Source: Photobacterium atrarenae (GTDB taxonomy: Bacteria > Pseudomonadota > Gammaproteobacteria > Enterobacterales > Vibrionaceae). Taken from it: a stretch of 64,000 bases of DNA. Shown here piece after piece: positions 28,821 through 37,836 of the stretch. Position 1 is the stretch's first letter. Each line of letters starts with the position of its first letter. The stretch spans positions 2,542,902-2,606,901 of the forward strand of contig NZ_CP101508.1 in assembly GCF_024380015.1 (NCBI RefSeq), in the 5' to 3' direction. Under the pieces are notes generated by a model that did not search any database, had not been told where the DNA came from, and worked only from the letters and a program-made list of their open reading frames with translations. A program made the position numbers and the translations under genes.

Positions 28821-30434
28821 TTGATTGTGAAAAAAAAACGTGCGGTGCTGCTCTCTCTGCTCTTGATGGTTCTGGCTCAACCTACCTTTGCGCTGGAGCC
28901 GGTCAGCCTGCAGTTGCGTTGGCTCCACCAGGCACAATTTGCCGGTTTTTACATGGCCAAAGAAAAAGGGTTCTACCAAGATGCCGGACTGAATGTGACC
29001 ATCAAGCCCGGCGGAAACCACAAAGTCCCCATTACAGAAGTACTCAGCGGCCGGGCTGAATTCGGTGTCGGCAATACCGAAGTGCTGGTGGCCTTCGGTC
29101 ATGGATTTCCGGTTACGGCCATGGCTGCCATTTTCCAGCACTCCCCCTCCGTGCTAATCGCCAAGGCCAACAGCAATATCCAGACCATTCACGATCTGGT
29201 TGGCAAACGGGTAATGATGTTTGCCGGCGCCGAGGACGCCGAGTTATTGGTCCTGCTGGCCCGTAACAATATTTATCTTTCGGATCTGGAGCAGATCACC
29301 ACTTCTGCCGATGTTGACGATTTACTCTCCGGAAAGATCGACGCTTTCAATGGCTACCTCACCAATGAGCCCTATTACCTCCAAAAACAGGGAGAGCAGC
29401 CCTTAATTTTTAACCCGGCGGATTACGGCGTCAGTTTTTACAGCGATATTATCTTCACTCACCAGGACTTCGCACAGGCCCACCCCGATACCGTTGAGCG
29501 CTTTCGCAATGCCAGCCTCAAGGGCTGGTACTATGCCCTGACCCATATCGATGAAACCCTGGATGTGATCGAACAGCAGTACCGGCCAATGAAAAGCCGC
29601 GACCATCTGGCCTTTGAGCTCGAATCCAGCGCCAAAATGATCATGTCTGATTTAATAGAAATTGGGCACATGAACCCGAACCGGTGGCAAACCATCGCCG
29701 ATGAGCTCAGCCAGCTCAATATCATTCCCAAAACCCACATTGATGAAAACTTTCTCTACCCGCAACGGGCAGAGCTGACCTGGAAGGATGTCCAGCTCTG
29801 GCTCCAGTCCGGGATGTTGCTGCTGGGCGGGACATTTCTGGCCATCACCTATCTCACGTTGGTCAACCGACAGCTCAAACGAGAAATCGCCCGCCGCATC
29901 GAGGCCGAGCGAAAAGCTTCCGAAATGGCCCGCAAAGATACATTAACCGGGATCGCCAATCGCTACGCCCTGGTGGAAGAGTTGCACCGGGTGGTCAGCC
30001 AGATCTCCCCGTATCAAGCCAAGCCTGCACTGCTCTTTATCGATCTGGATGACTTCAAACAAGTAAATGATACCTATGGACACCATGCCGGAGATCGCGT
30101 ATTGCAGCAATTTTGCGCCCGGATTACACATTTACTGGCTGGGCAACGCAGTTTTTTCGCCCGTCTGGCCGGGGATGAGTTTGTCATATTACTTGAAGCC
30201 ACCGCCAAAGATGACGCCAGGGCGTTAGTTACGCAGATCTCAACGGCAGCGCAGCGACCATTCCCCCACGGACAAACGCAAATCCAAATTGGCGCCAGTG
30301 TCGGTATTACCTTCTACCGGCCGGGAGATACACCCGATTATTTCCTGTCCCGGGCGGATAATATGATGTACAGAAACAAAAGACGCTCCCAAAAGGAGCG
30401 CCTTGAATCCGGTCAAAACACGGCCGAGTATTAA
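28821..30434 (+). CDS. NMT1/THI5-like periplasmic-binding domain fused to a GGDEF domain
   Basis: 537 residues. The order is: signal peptide (VLLSLLLMVLAQPTFA); periplasmic THI5/NMT1-like substrate-binding domain (LRWLHQAQFAGFYMAKEKGF) to about 320; one membrane segment (MLLLGGTFLAITYLTLV); and a cytoplasmic GGDEF domain with DTLTGIANR and the variant active-site loop RLAGDEF. The I-site RxxD is missing. It should sense a small ligand outside and make cyclic di-GMP inside. Both candidate starts are non-ATG: TTG 28821, better spaced from GAAGAG, or GTG 28827. The 3' end overlaps the next, convergent gene by 4 bases. Confidence 0.88.
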   Translation: MIVKKKRAVLLSLLLMVLAQPTFALEPVSLQLRWLHQAQFAGFYMAKEKGFYQDAGLNVTIKPGGNHKVPITEVLSGRAEFGVGNTEVLVAFGHGFPVTAMAAIFQHSPSVLIAKANSNIQTIHDLVGKRVMMFAGAEDAELLVLLARNNIYLSDLEQITTSADVDDLLSGKIDAFNGYLTNEPYYLQKQGEQPLIFNPADYGVSFYSDIIFTHQDFAQAHPDTVERFRNASLKGWYYALTHIDETLDVIEQQYRPMKSRDHLAFELESSAKMIMSDLIEIGHMNPNRWQTIADELSQLNIIPKTHIDENFLYPQRAELTWKDVQLWLQSGMLLLGGTFLAITYLTLVNRQLKREIARRIEAERKASEMARKDTLTGIANRYALVEELHRVVSQISPYQAKPALLFIDLDDFKQVNDTYGHHAGDRVLQQFCARITHLLAGQRSFFARLAGDEFVILLEATAKDDARALVTQISTAAQRPFPHGQTQIQIGASVGITFYRPGDTPDYFLSRADNMMYRNKRRSQKERLESGQNTAEY

Positions 30435-30853
30435 ACGGAAGTCACCTCGACCAGCAGTTTGACTTGCTGCTCTGCATCCTTACCGCTTTCAAATGACGCC
30501 GGTGTGTTGAGCCCGGTTGAAATGGTCGGCGCAATCAGGATCCGCCAAGCACCATCATCAAGCTGCTCTTTGACCTTAAAGGCAATTTTCACTTCTTCGG
30601 CCGAAACCTCCAGCAGCTCGGCACTGCCTACCAGCCGCCTTGCGTTCATACTCTGGACCGGGATGTCAGTATCTTGAACCGCGGTTCCAAAAAAGACGGT
30701 TTCTTCACCCGGCAGCAACGACAGCGATGTATTGACGGTCTGCGTCCGACCGGCACTGGAGAGCTCAAAGTTCACATCAAGCAGCCAGTCAGCCATCGCC
30801 AGCGGGCTCAGTAGTGCACTAAACAGAATGAGTCCTTTACTCAATTCATTCAT
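30431..30853 (-). CDS. Periplasmic protein, function unknown
   Basis: 140 residues with a signal peptide (LILFSALLSPLAMA-DW). The mature part looks beta-rich (FELSSAGRTQTVNTSLSLLP, EEVKIAFKVKEQLDDGAWRI), like a small sandwich or barrel fold, with no motif I recognise. AAGGGG precedes the ATG. It follows the DUF2919 gene by 13 bases, so the two form an operon. Its end overlaps the convergent GGDEF gene. Confidence 0.75.
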   Translation of the reverse strand: MNELSKGLILFSALLSPLAMADWLLDVNFELSSAGRTQTVNTSLSLLPGEETVFFGTAVQDTDIPVQSMNARRLVGSAELLEVSAEEVKIAFKVKEQLDDGAWRILIAPTISTGLNTPASFESGKDAEQQVKLLVEVTSV

Positions 30854-30866
30854 GTTGTGTTACCCC

Positions 30867-31322
30867 TTACTCAGGTTGATCCGCAAAAGTATTTCTGACT
30901 CGGGTGCTTCTGATCAAGTAAGCCAATAACCACAAGGTCAGCAGCAAATTGACGGCCTGAGGCCAGCGAAAAACACCCTGGCTCAGCGCCAGTTGATACC
31001 CTTGCGATAGACCATCCGCCAGGTAGGCCAACAGTAAAATCACTTTTCCCTGCTGCCAGATGGCGGTGATCCATTGATTCTTCTTATATCGTTGCCCGGA
31101 CAGCCACATCAGCAGTAGCGCCGGCAACCCCACGCCCATGGCGACGTACAAATGGTCGCGCAGTGGGTAGAACACTTCCAGGAGCTGGGCTCCCTGAGTC
31201 CGGCTGGCACCGGCCATCAGAAAAATCAGCCAGCCTTTGGCACTGAACGCCAGGGTCAGCCACAGCATCCCGGAAGGTTTTAATAAACCATGCTTGTCAT
31301 AAGCCTCTATCGGATAAAGCAA
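30867..31322 (-). CDS. DUF2919 family inner-membrane protein (YfeZ-like)
   Basis: 151 residues from a TTG start at 31322, chosen because TGGAG lies 7 bases upstream and the protein then opens LYPIEAYDKHGLLKPS, as family members do. The in-frame GTG at 31385 has no ribosome binding site. About four hydrophobic segments follow (LWLTLAFSAKGWLIFLMAGA, MGVGLPALLLMWLS, VILLLAYLADG, LLLTLWLLAYLI). The function of DUF2919 is unknown. It is in an operon with the 140-residue periplasmic protein. Confidence 0.83.
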   Translation of the reverse strand: MLYPIEAYDKHGLLKPSGMLWLTLAFSAKGWLIFLMAGASRTQGAQLLEVFYPLRDHLYVAMGVGLPALLLMWLSGQRYKKNQWITAIWQQGKVILLLAYLADGLSQGYQLALSQGVFRWPQAVNLLLTLWLLAYLIRSTRVRNTFADQPE

Positions 31323-31782
31323 ACCGATTCTCCATGTTCTTACTCTGATCTTGCAATGGAGACGAACGTTGCTTTTTTCAACCACGATGACGGCTGGTGC
31401 ATCATGTCATCACCATAATTCATTCGGTCAATTTCCCCACCCCAAGGAGATAAATTCTGTGGCCCATCGCACGGTTCAGTTGTTCATCTTGTAGCCAAGA
31501 TCACGAATCTGGTAATAAAAATCGTAGTTTTATTAAATCCATAGATTTTTCGGGGTCAATGAAGTCGTCTTCGATAAGATATGAACAGCATTCAAATGTA
31601 GCTATATCAGCGCTTTATTCACAATTGATAATAGTGCCACCTTAAACGAGACTGAATAATATGATGAAATTTTCCTACATATTATTCAGCCTCCGGGGAG
31701 GTTTCAACCGGGCACTGGCACGGTATAATTCCAGGGAAACAATGAATCAAACACATGTTTTACTGATCTTTACGGGGACAAT
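31323..31782. other. Intergenic region with 12-bp perfect inverted repeat
   Basis: A 460-base AT-rich divergent gap. CTGAATAATATG (31652-31663) and CATATTATTCAG (31678-31689) are perfect complements with a 14-base loop. A short CCTCC/GGAGG hairpin follows. TATAAT at 31724-31729 is a possible -10 for the DUF2956 gene. An 11-codon GTG ORF behind an AAGGAG near 31450 is too short to support. Confidence 0.5.
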
Positions 31783-32136
31783 ATGGCAACCAGTAGGAAA
31801 CAAACCGCACCTTCACCGGAAACTCAGGCGGAAGCGATGCAAATTGCCCGTGCCACCCAAAAGCCGGGTCAGACCAAAGAGCAAACCAAGCTGATTGCAC
31901 AGGGGATCCAAAAAGGGATTGAGCAATACAAGAAGCAACAAAAGGCCAAAGCGCGCGAGCGGGACAAGTTGCGCAAGAAACAAACAAAAGAAAAACAAGC
32001 CGCCCAAACCACAGGCTCGACTCAGGATGGCGCCCTTGATTCCAACAGCCCCTCAGTCGTGTACAAGCAACACTGGCTCCCCTGGCTGCTGCTGATCGCT
32101 TCCTGGGGTGGGTTTGCTGCTTATCTGCTGCAATAG
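31783..32136 (+). CDS. DUF2956 family protein
   Basis: 117 residues. GGGGA precedes the ATG. The protein is Lys/Gln-rich and hydrophilic (ARATQKPGQTKEQTKLIAQG, then QKGIEQYKKQQKAKARERDK) with a single C-terminal membrane segment (WLPWLLLIASWGGFAAYLL). It should be an inner-membrane protein with a basic cytoplasmic coiled region. The family is common in Vibrio and Shewanella and has no known function. Confidence 0.85.
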   Translation: MATSRKQTAPSPETQAEAMQIARATQKPGQTKEQTKLIAQGIQKGIEQYKKQQKAKARERDKLRKKQTKEKQAAQTTGSTQDGALDSNSPSVVYKQHWLPWLLLIASWGGFAAYLLQ

Positions 32137-32179
32137 CTATATTGGTCCCAGGCAGCCATCACCGAGAAGGAAATGTGAA

Positions 32180-32620
32180 ATGACAAACCTCAGCCGGGCA
32201 GCCATGATCTGCCTGCTTATCACCGGGTGCTCCAATGGCGAGATCTCGACAAACCGGCCGGATCGCACCAGTGAGCTTTGTGGCGAAAAGCCCAACTGTG
32301 TCTCCACGCAAGATCCACGGACAGACTTCCACCTGACACCATTTAAACTCAGCCAACAAGGATTAGCGAATTGGGCACAAATTCAGGAACTAGCACTCTC
32401 GCTGCCCGGTGCCAGCCTGGGCCAGCAACACCCGCACTACCTACGGGTGGCATGTCGCAGTAAGATCTTCCGCTTTGTGGATGATTTTGAACTCAGGCTC
32501 GCGGGGGATGCTTTAATTGTGCGCTCCGAGTCCCGGGTGGGCTATTCAGACTTTGGGGTCAATCGGGACCGAGCCGAGCTATTCCGTGCCAAACTGCAAG
32601 CAGCCGGCTATCTGAAATAA
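32180..32620 (+). CDS. DUF1499 family lipoprotein
   Basis: 146 residues from the ATG at 32180 (AAGGA upstream); the frame extends further 5' without a start signal. The lipobox LITGC anchors it at the membrane. The body has the DUF1499 signature: CGEKPNCVSTQ at the start and FRFVDDFELRLAGDALIVRS followed by SRVGYSDFGVNRDR. It lies 43 bases after the DUF2956 gene. Function is unknown. Confidence 0.87.
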   Translation: MTNLSRAAMICLLITGCSNGEISTNRPDRTSELCGEKPNCVSTQDPRTDFHLTPFKLSQQGLANWAQIQELALSLPGASLGQQHPHYLRVACRSKIFRFVDDFELRLAGDALIVRSESRVGYSDFGVNRDRAELFRAKLQAAGYLK

Positions 32621-32702
32621 CCATCCAACTGCGGCACATGGGTGTTGATAATGATTGCTATTTAGATTTAAGATATCCCCAACAGGTATCGGGGGATGGG
32701 AC

Positions 32703-32924
32703 ATGGACAATCGATCATTTCTGGTGTTCAGTTTTTGCGGGTTACTGACAATCACCGCCTTACATCTGGCGGATCTCTGGTTGCAACAAGAGAGCGAAAC
32801 ATTTCGCCAGTTCATAATGGAGTGGCTCCCCCTGTATCTGGTGTGGAGCGGCATGGTGCTGATCGGATTGTGGAAGCGGGCGACCTCTTCGTCGAAAAAG
32901 CCACCCGACAATGGTTATGCTTGA
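32703..32924 (+). CDS. Small two-helix membrane protein, function unknown
   Basis: 73 residues from the ATG at 32703, with GGGG upstream. Two hydrophobic segments (FLVFSFCGLLTITALHLADL and WLPLYLVWSGMVLIGLW) flank a short polar loop, and a basic tail follows. I do not recognise the family. It converges on the small nap-adjacent gene. Confidence 0.7.
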   Translation: MDNRSFLVFSFCGLLTITALHLADLWLQQESETFRQFIMEWLPLYLVWSGMVLIGLWKRATSSSKKPPDNGYA

Positions 32925-32940
32925 TAACGCAGCGCTTCCC

Positions 32941-33078
32941 TCAATCAATACGCCGATCTTTCCCCAGCGACAGCAACCCAATCGAAATGGCTGCCACAAT
33001 CGCAAATCCGGTCAGGATAATCACCGGCATCGCCGCATACCCCAGCACATGCCAGATAACCGATTCTAATGTACTCAT
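32941..33078 (-). CDS. TIGR02808-type small membrane protein next to napC
   Basis: 45 residues, with GAAGGAG before the ATG. The sequence starts MSTLESVIWHVLGYAAMPV and has one membrane helix (IILTGFAIVAAISIGLLSL), ending GKDRRID. It resembles the short conserved TIGR02808 proteins of vibrios and shewanellae. It is 56 bases downstream of napC on the same strand, so it may be the last gene of the nap operon. Confidence 0.8.
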   Translation of the reverse strand: MSTLESVIWHVLGYAAMPVIILTGFAIVAAISIGLLSLGKDRRID

Positions 33079-33134
33079 GGTCTGCTCCTTCTTACTCAGT
33101 CTGGTAATGCCTGATGTGGCCTGCCTTCAGCGGC

Positions 33135-33707
33135 TCACCAGCCCTCGACGTCTTTCATGTCAGGCAGTTTATGCGCAATCCCCTTATGGCAATCCACGCA
33201 GGTTTTTTCACCGGATGCCAGCGCGGTCGAGTGCTGTTTCACACTCCGCGGTCCCTGCTCTGAAAAGTCCATGTATTCAAAGTTATGGCAGTTCCGGCAC
33301 TCCTTGGAGTCGTTGTTCTTCATCCGGTGCCACTCCCGGTTTGCCAGGTAACCCCGACGTTCTTTGAATTTCTCTTCGGTACTGATAGTGCCCATGGCAA
33401 AAGCCACCAGCTCTTTCGAGGCCTGAACCTTACGCACAATTTTATCTGTCCAGTTATGCGGCACGTGACAATCGGAACAGATGGCCCGGACGCCGGAGCG
33501 GTTCGAGTAATGGATCGTTTCTCGGATTTCCTTCACAATCGGCGCATGACAACCAGAGCAGAATTCCTCAGTATTGGTGGCCTCCATCCCGGTGTTAAAC
33601 GCCCCCCAGAACAACAAGCCGCCCATGAAGCCCATAAAGAGCACCAGTCCGACCGCCACCTTACTCGGTGACGTCAACCTGCGCCAAAATGTTTTTAATA
33701 TTTTCAT
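33135..33707 (-). CDS. napC: Tetraheme c-type cytochrome NapC
   Basis: 190 residues. An N-terminal membrane anchor (VAVGLVLFMGFMGGLLFWGA) is followed by four CxxCH heme sites (CSGCH, CSDCH, CRNCH, CVDCH). It takes electrons from quinol in the inner membrane and passes them to NapB/NapA in the periplasm. It lies 24 bases after napB. Confidence 0.97.
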   Translation of the reverse strand: MKILKTFWRRLTSPSKVAVGLVLFMGFMGGLLFWGAFNTGMEATNTEEFCSGCHAPIVKEIRETIHYSNRSGVRAICSDCHVPHNWTDKIVRKVQASKELVAFAMGTISTEEKFKERRGYLANREWHRMKNNDSKECRNCHNFEYMDFSEQGPRSVKQHSTALASGEKTCVDCHKGIAHKLPDMKDVEGW

Positions 33708-33731
33708 CTATAGCCTCTCTTCTCACTGTGG

Positions 33732-34202
33732 CTATTCATTGCGCAGCGCATCAACACGCTGGAAGGTATTTTCAACCAACGGCTTGGCATCTGCCTGAGG
33801 CACATGGCACTGCAGACAGAAATAGCGGCGTGGCGACACATCTGACAGCACCTGACCTTCGCGAGACTGGTAGTGGGTCACACTGATTTTGGTCGCCCCC
33901 ATTTCATTGGCATTTTTCCAGCTGTGGCAGGCCAGGCACTTATTGGCATTGAGCGAGACTTCGTAATTGCGGATAGTATGCGGCACCAGCGGCGGCTGAT
34001 ACACATAATCACTGTCAATCGTGTCCCGATCACGCGGGAAACGTTTCATGGCATCGGCCGGGCGCGTTGACTCCAGCTCAGTCATCCCACGAAGCGATTC
34101 CACGCCCCCAATCCCACCTGGATTATGAAGCTCTTCTGCACTCTGTACGGCACCGGCGACCAGCATCCCTACCGCCATGACCGCTAACACTAATCGTTTC
34201 AT
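33732..34202 (-). CDS. napB: Diheme cytochrome NapB
   Basis: 156 residues. It has a signal peptide (AVMAVGMLVAGAVQSA) and two heme-binding sites (CLACH, CLQCH). It is the small subunit of the periplasmic nitrate reductase. GGAG precedes the ATG. It lies 89 bases after napA. Confidence 0.97.
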   Translation of the reverse strand: MKRLVLAVMAVGMLVAGAVQSAEELHNPGGIGGVESLRGMTELESTRPADAMKRFPRDRDTIDSDYVYQPPLVPHTIRNYEVSLNANKCLACHSWKNANEMGATKISVTHYQSREGQVLSDVSPRRYFCLQCHVPQADAKPLVENTFQRVDALRNE

Positions 34203-34291
34203 TTTCTTCTCCGCCTACTGGCTAAAACTCGGTCCCTGCGAATGACAGCCCGGTCGCTTCCGGACTGTCATCGCAACCTTGATTCGTTAAC

Positions 34292-36778
34292 TTATGCTTT
34301 GGTGATTTTGATTGGACATTTCTTGTAGTCGGTCTGCTTGGACAACGGATCCGTCGCATCGAGGATCAGCTTGTTGATCAGGATCCGAGCGTCAAAGAAA
34401 GGTACGAATACCAAGCCGACCGGCGGACGATTTCGGCCCCGGGTTTCTACCCGACAGCGCACTTCACCACGACGTGACGCCAGCAGCACTTCATCTCCCC
34501 GGCGCAGGCCCCTTGAGCGGGCATCATCCGGATGGATATAACACACCGCGTCCGGCATCGCTTTATACAGCTCAGGCACCCGGCGGGTCATGGAGCCTGT
34601 ATGCCAGTGCTCCAGCACCCGGCCGGTACAGAGCCACAGATCATACTCTTCATCCGGGACTTCCGGCGCTGGTTCAAACGGTGCGAAGATAATATTGGCC
34701 TTGCCATCAGGCTTGCCGTAAAAACGGTAGCCGGCCCCTTTAGGGACATACGGGTCGGAGCCCTCGATAAACCGCCAGCGGGTCTCTTTGCCATTGACGA
34801 CCGGCCAACGTAACCCGCGCTCCTGGTGATACACATCATATGGGGCAAGATCATGGCCATGGTCACGGCCAAAGGCGGCATATTCCTCAAACAGGCCTTT
34901 CTGGAGATAGAAGCCTTGCGACTGGGCGTCGTCGTTCAGTGCCTGTGCTTCAGAAAGCGGGAACTTGTCGACCTGACCGTTGCGGAACAACACATCGTAC
35001 ATGGTCTTGCCGCGATACTGCGGTGCCTTGGCCAATAAGGCCTCATCCCACACTTCTTCCACTTTAAAGCGCTTGCTGAACTCCACAATCTGCCAGAGGT
35101 CTGATTTCGCCTCACCTTGCGGCGCTACCTGCTGGTACCATACCTGGGTCCGGCGCTCAGCATTGCCGTATGCCCCCTCTTTTTCCACCCACATTGCTGT
35201 CGGCAAAATCAGGTCGGCTGCCTGGGCTGTTGCCGTCGGATATGGATCGGAGCAGACAATAAAGTTCTCCGGGTTACGGTAGCCCGGCAAACGCTCATCA
35301 TTAATGTTTGGCCCGGCCTGCATATTGTTGTTACACATCACCCAGTAGGCATTCAGTTTGCCGTCTTTCAGCATCCGATCCTGCACCACGGCGTGATAGC
35401 CAGGCTTCGGTGGAATCGTGCCTTCCGGCAGTTGCCAGATCTTCTCTGCAATCGCTCGGTGTTTCGGATTTTTTACTACCATGTCGGCCGGCAGGCGGTG
35501 GGAGAAGGTACCCACCTCACGTGCCGTACCACATGCTGACGGCTGGCCGGTCAGCGAGAACGGACCGCTACCCGGCAGGGAAATTTTACCGGTCAGCAAA
35601 TGAATGTTGTACACCAAGCTGTTCATCCACACCCCACGGGTATGCTGGTTCATCCCCATGGTCCACAGCGACATCACCTTGACATCCGGATCGGCATAGA
35701 GCTTGGCCATTTCCAACAGCTTGGACTCTGGAACACCCGACATTTGCGCCGCTTTCTCCACGGTATACTCTGCAACCGATGCTTTATATTCTTCAAAGGT
35801 CATCGGGTGCATTTTGCCCGAATTGGCATTGGCCGCTTGTTGCTGCAATGGGTGCTCATCACGCAGCCCGTAACCGATATCGGTCGTGGCTCGCTTAAAG
35901 TGGGTATGTTTATTGACAAAATCCCAGTTCACGGCATCGTTCTGGATAATGTAATTGGCAATAAAGTTGGCAATGGCCAAATCGGTCTGCGGCTCAAACA
36001 CCATGCCGTTATCTGCCAGCTCAAACGTGCGGTGGTAGTAAGTCGACAGCACGTTCACTTTCACATGCGGATTGCTCAGGCGACGGTCGGTGATCCGGGT
36101 CCAGAGCACCGGATGCATCTCAGCCATGTTGGAGCCCCACAGCACAAACGCGTCGGCATGCTCAAAATCGTCATAACAGCCCATCGGCTCGTCAATCCCG
36201 AAAGTCCGCATAAAGCCACCCACCGCAGAAGCCATACAGTGACGCGCGTTCGGATCAATATTGTTGGAACGGAAGCCGGCTTTCATCATTTTGGATGCCG
36301 CATAGCCTTCCATCACCGTCCACTGCCCGGAGCCGAACATCCCGATCCCGGAAGGCCCGTGCTTTTTCAGCGCCGCTTTCCATTTCTCGGCCATGATGTC
36401 GAACGCCTGATCCCAGCTGATTGGCTGGAAATCGCCATCTTTATCGAACTTGCCGTTTTTCATCCGCAGCATTGGTGTCTGCACGCGATCTTTACCGTAC
36501 ATGATCTTCGACAGGAAATAACCTTTGATACAGTTCAGGCCCTTGTTCACCGGCGCTTCCGGATCCCCCTGGGTCGCAACAACCCGGCCATTCTGCGTGC
36601 CCACCAAAACCGAACATCCCGTTCCGCAAAAACGACATGGCGCCTTGTCCCATTTAATTTTGGTTTGATCAGAACTTACGATTAAGTTCGTCGCCGACGC
36701 AGGCAACGAGATGCCTGCCACAGCTGCTGCCGATGCAGCGGCGTTTGCTTTCACAAACGCGCGTCTTGTCATTTTCAT
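34292..36778 (-). CDS. napA: Periplasmic nitrate reductase catalytic subunit NapA
   Basis: 828 residues. It reduces nitrate to nitrite in the periplasm. A Tat signal ([19 protein letters not shown]) precedes the 4Fe-4S site starting CRFCGTGC. The molybdopterin-binding region holds [11 protein letters not shown] with the predicted Mo-ligand Cys. The C-terminal domain ([19 protein letters not shown]) is typical. The ATG overlaps the napD stop by 4 bases, which fits NapD binding the NapA Tat signal. Confidence 0.98.
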   Translation of the reverse strand: MKMTRRAFVKANAAASAAAVAGISLPASATNLIVSSDQTKIKWDKAPCRFCGTGCSVLVGTQNGRVVATQGDPEAPVNKGLNCIKGYFLSKIMYGKDRVQTPMLRMKNGKFDKDGDFQPISWDQAFDIMAEKWKAALKKHGPSGIGMFGSGQWTVMEGYAASKMMKAGFRSNNIDPNARHCMASAVGGFMRTFGIDEPMGCYDDFEHADAFVLWGSNMAEMHPVLWTRITDRRLSNPHVKVNVLSTYYHRTFELADNGMVFEPQTDLAIANFIANYIIQNDAVNWDFVNKHTHFKRATTDIGYGLRDEHPLQQQAANANSGKMHPMTFEEYKASVAEYTVEKAAQMSGVPESKLLEMAKLYADPDVKVMSLWTMGMNQHTRGVWMNSLVYNIHLLTGKISLPGSGPFSLTGQPSACGTAREVGTFSHRLPADMVVKNPKHRAIAEKIWQLPEGTIPPKPGYHAVVQDRMLKDGKLNAYWVMCNNNMQAGPNINDERLPGYRNPENFIVCSDPYPTATAQAADLILPTAMWVEKEGAYGNAERRTQVWYQQVAPQGEAKSDLWQIVEFSKRFKVEEVWDEALLAKAPQYRGKTMYDVLFRNGQVDKFPLSEAQALNDDAQSQGFYLQKGLFEEYAAFGRDHGHDLAPYDVYHQERGLRWPVVNGKETRWRFIEGSDPYVPKGAGYRFYGKPDGKANIIFAPFEPAPEVPDEEYDLWLCTGRVLEHWHTGSMTRRVPELYKAMPDAVCYIHPDDARSRGLRRGDEVLLASRRGEVRCRVETRGRNRPPVGLVFVPFFDARILINKLILDATDPLSKQTDYKKCPIKITKA

Positions 36779-37047
36779 GCGTCATCCTCAGATTGCGAAT
36801 CAAAGTGTTCGATTTGGTGATACACTAAGAAAGTGGTTAATACGTGTTCTAAGTTATTGATTTTATCTATGGTATCTGTCACATAGCCTTGGTTTTCCGT
36901 CTCCAGCACCACGATGATTTTTCCTTCTTCGCTCTCGCCGTGAATTTCAGTATTCGGAAACTGCAATATGGCGTCTTTCACAGCCGCCAGGTAGGCCGGC
37001 TTAACGTGAACAACCAGGCTTGAAATATGTACTTCTTGTAATGCCAT
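36775..37047 (-). CDS. napD: NapA maturation chaperone NapD
   Basis: 90 residues from the ATG at 37047 (AGAGG upstream); a longer reading would overlap napF. It begins [17 protein letters not shown], the NapD signature, with a ferredoxin-like fold. It is a cytoplasmic chaperone that binds the Tat signal of NapA. It is translationally coupled to napA. Confidence 0.95.
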   Translation of the reverse strand: MALQEVHISSLVVHVKPAYLAAVKDAILQFPNTEIHGESEEGKIIVVLETENQGYVTDTIDKINNLEHVLTTFLVYHQIEHFDSQSEDDA

Positions 37048-37061
37048 GACATGGCCTCTTA

Positions 37062-37544
37062 TTACTGGTTTGGTTGAGTCATCGTGATGGCTGAAGCCGG
37101 GCAGACCGACACGCATCCGCCGCACCCGGTACACAGCTCAGTATCCAGCTCAGGGGTGGCCACACCGCCCGCCTGCAACCGGAATCGGATTGCCTGCGGC
37201 TCACAGGCATCGCCACAACTGCGACACTCAATCCGCTGGTGTGTCAGGCAGCTCTCTCCGATTTGCGCAACCATCGGCCAGGGCGCTGCCGTTTGTGCCC
37301 GAAACAAGGGCTCCGGGCAGACCTCGGCACAGCGGTAGCAGAAAGTGCACTCCCCGCGCTGAAAATCCACTTCGGGAAATCCGCCGTCGCCTTTAACGAT
37401 GATCTGAGTGTCGCACGCCGCCTGGCATTGCCCGCACCGAGTACATGCATCAGTAAACGCCATCTCTTCGATTGCCCAGGGCAACCGCGGCAAAGCCGCT
37501 GCCCGGCGTCGGGTCAGGAGTCGTCGGCGGGATGGATCAAACAT
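37062..37544 (-). CDS. napF: Ferredoxin-type protein NapF
   Basis: 160 residues from the ATG at 37544, with CGGAG upstream; a GTG three codons earlier abuts that site. Four Cys clusters (CTRCGQCQAAC, CTFCYRCAEVC, CRSCGDAC, CTGCGGCVSVC) bind iron-sulfur clusters. It is cytoplasmic and implicated in NapA cofactor maturation. It is the first gene of napFDABC, divergent from narQ. Confidence 0.96.
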   Translation of the reverse strand: MFDPSRRRLLTRRRAAALPRLPWAIEEMAFTDACTRCGQCQAACDTQIIVKGDGGFPEVDFQRGECTFCYRCAEVCPEPLFRAQTAAPWPMVAQIGESCLTHQRIECRSCGDACEPQAIRFRLQAGGVATPELDTELCTGCGGCVSVCPASAITMTQPNQ

Positions 37545-37711
37545 GGTGCTCACTCCGATAAAGGTTCATGACGTTGAATAAAGCACATTCTTGGGCTGTA
37601 TGGCGCGAAAATGCCTGACTTTTAAACATTATTGCCTGCCAACGAACAGCCCTATTCATAACCCGTCATTTTTTTACATCGCCAGTGTAAATCCCGTAAT
37701 ATTTGCTTAAA

Positions 37712-37727
37712 TACCCAGGAAGGGTTA
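37712..37727. promoter_or_regulatory. NarP/NarL 7-2-7 site in the nap-narQ region
   Basis: TACCCAG-GA-AGGGTTA is an inverted heptamer pair with 2-base spacing. Each half matches the TACYYMT heptamer at 6 of 7 positions. NarP prefers this 7-2-7 form. It lies between napF and narQ. Confidence 0.75.
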
Positions 37728-37741
37728 AATGGGGGGGAACC

Positions 37742-37755
37742 TTGTTTTGGATCAA
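37742..37755. promoter_or_regulatory. FNR box in the nap-narQ region
   Basis: TTGTT-TTGG-ATCAA matches TTGAT-N4-ATCAA at 9 of 10 positions. Its centre is 29 bases from that of the NarP site. The pairing of FNR and NarP sites parallels the E. coli napF control region. Confidence 0.75.
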
Positions 37756-37836
37756 AAAAGCAAAATGATAATGCTCACACTATTGCAGGCCTGACGCCCA
37801 TCCGCCTGGGCAATCCGGTATTGTTGGGATAAATCA

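Noticed and set aside
31456..31491. 11-codon GTG ORF behind AAGGAG
   Set aside because: Too short to support; the ribosome binding site alone can occur by chance.
31714..31730. TGGCACG as a sigma-54 -24 element before the DUF2956 gene
   Set aside because: The -24 half is perfect but no GC occurs 10 bases downstream; the TATAAT there suggests sigma-70 instead.
31661..31894. Open frame of 77 codons upstream of and overlapping the DUF2956 gene
   Set aside because: It starts inside the inverted repeat, overlaps the DUF2956 gene by over 100 bases in another frame, and lacks a ribosome binding site.
35600..36685. Open frame of 361 codons on the plus strand opposite napA
   Set aside because: Antisense shadow of napA with His/Arg-rich low-complexity composition; the napA motifs are unambiguous.
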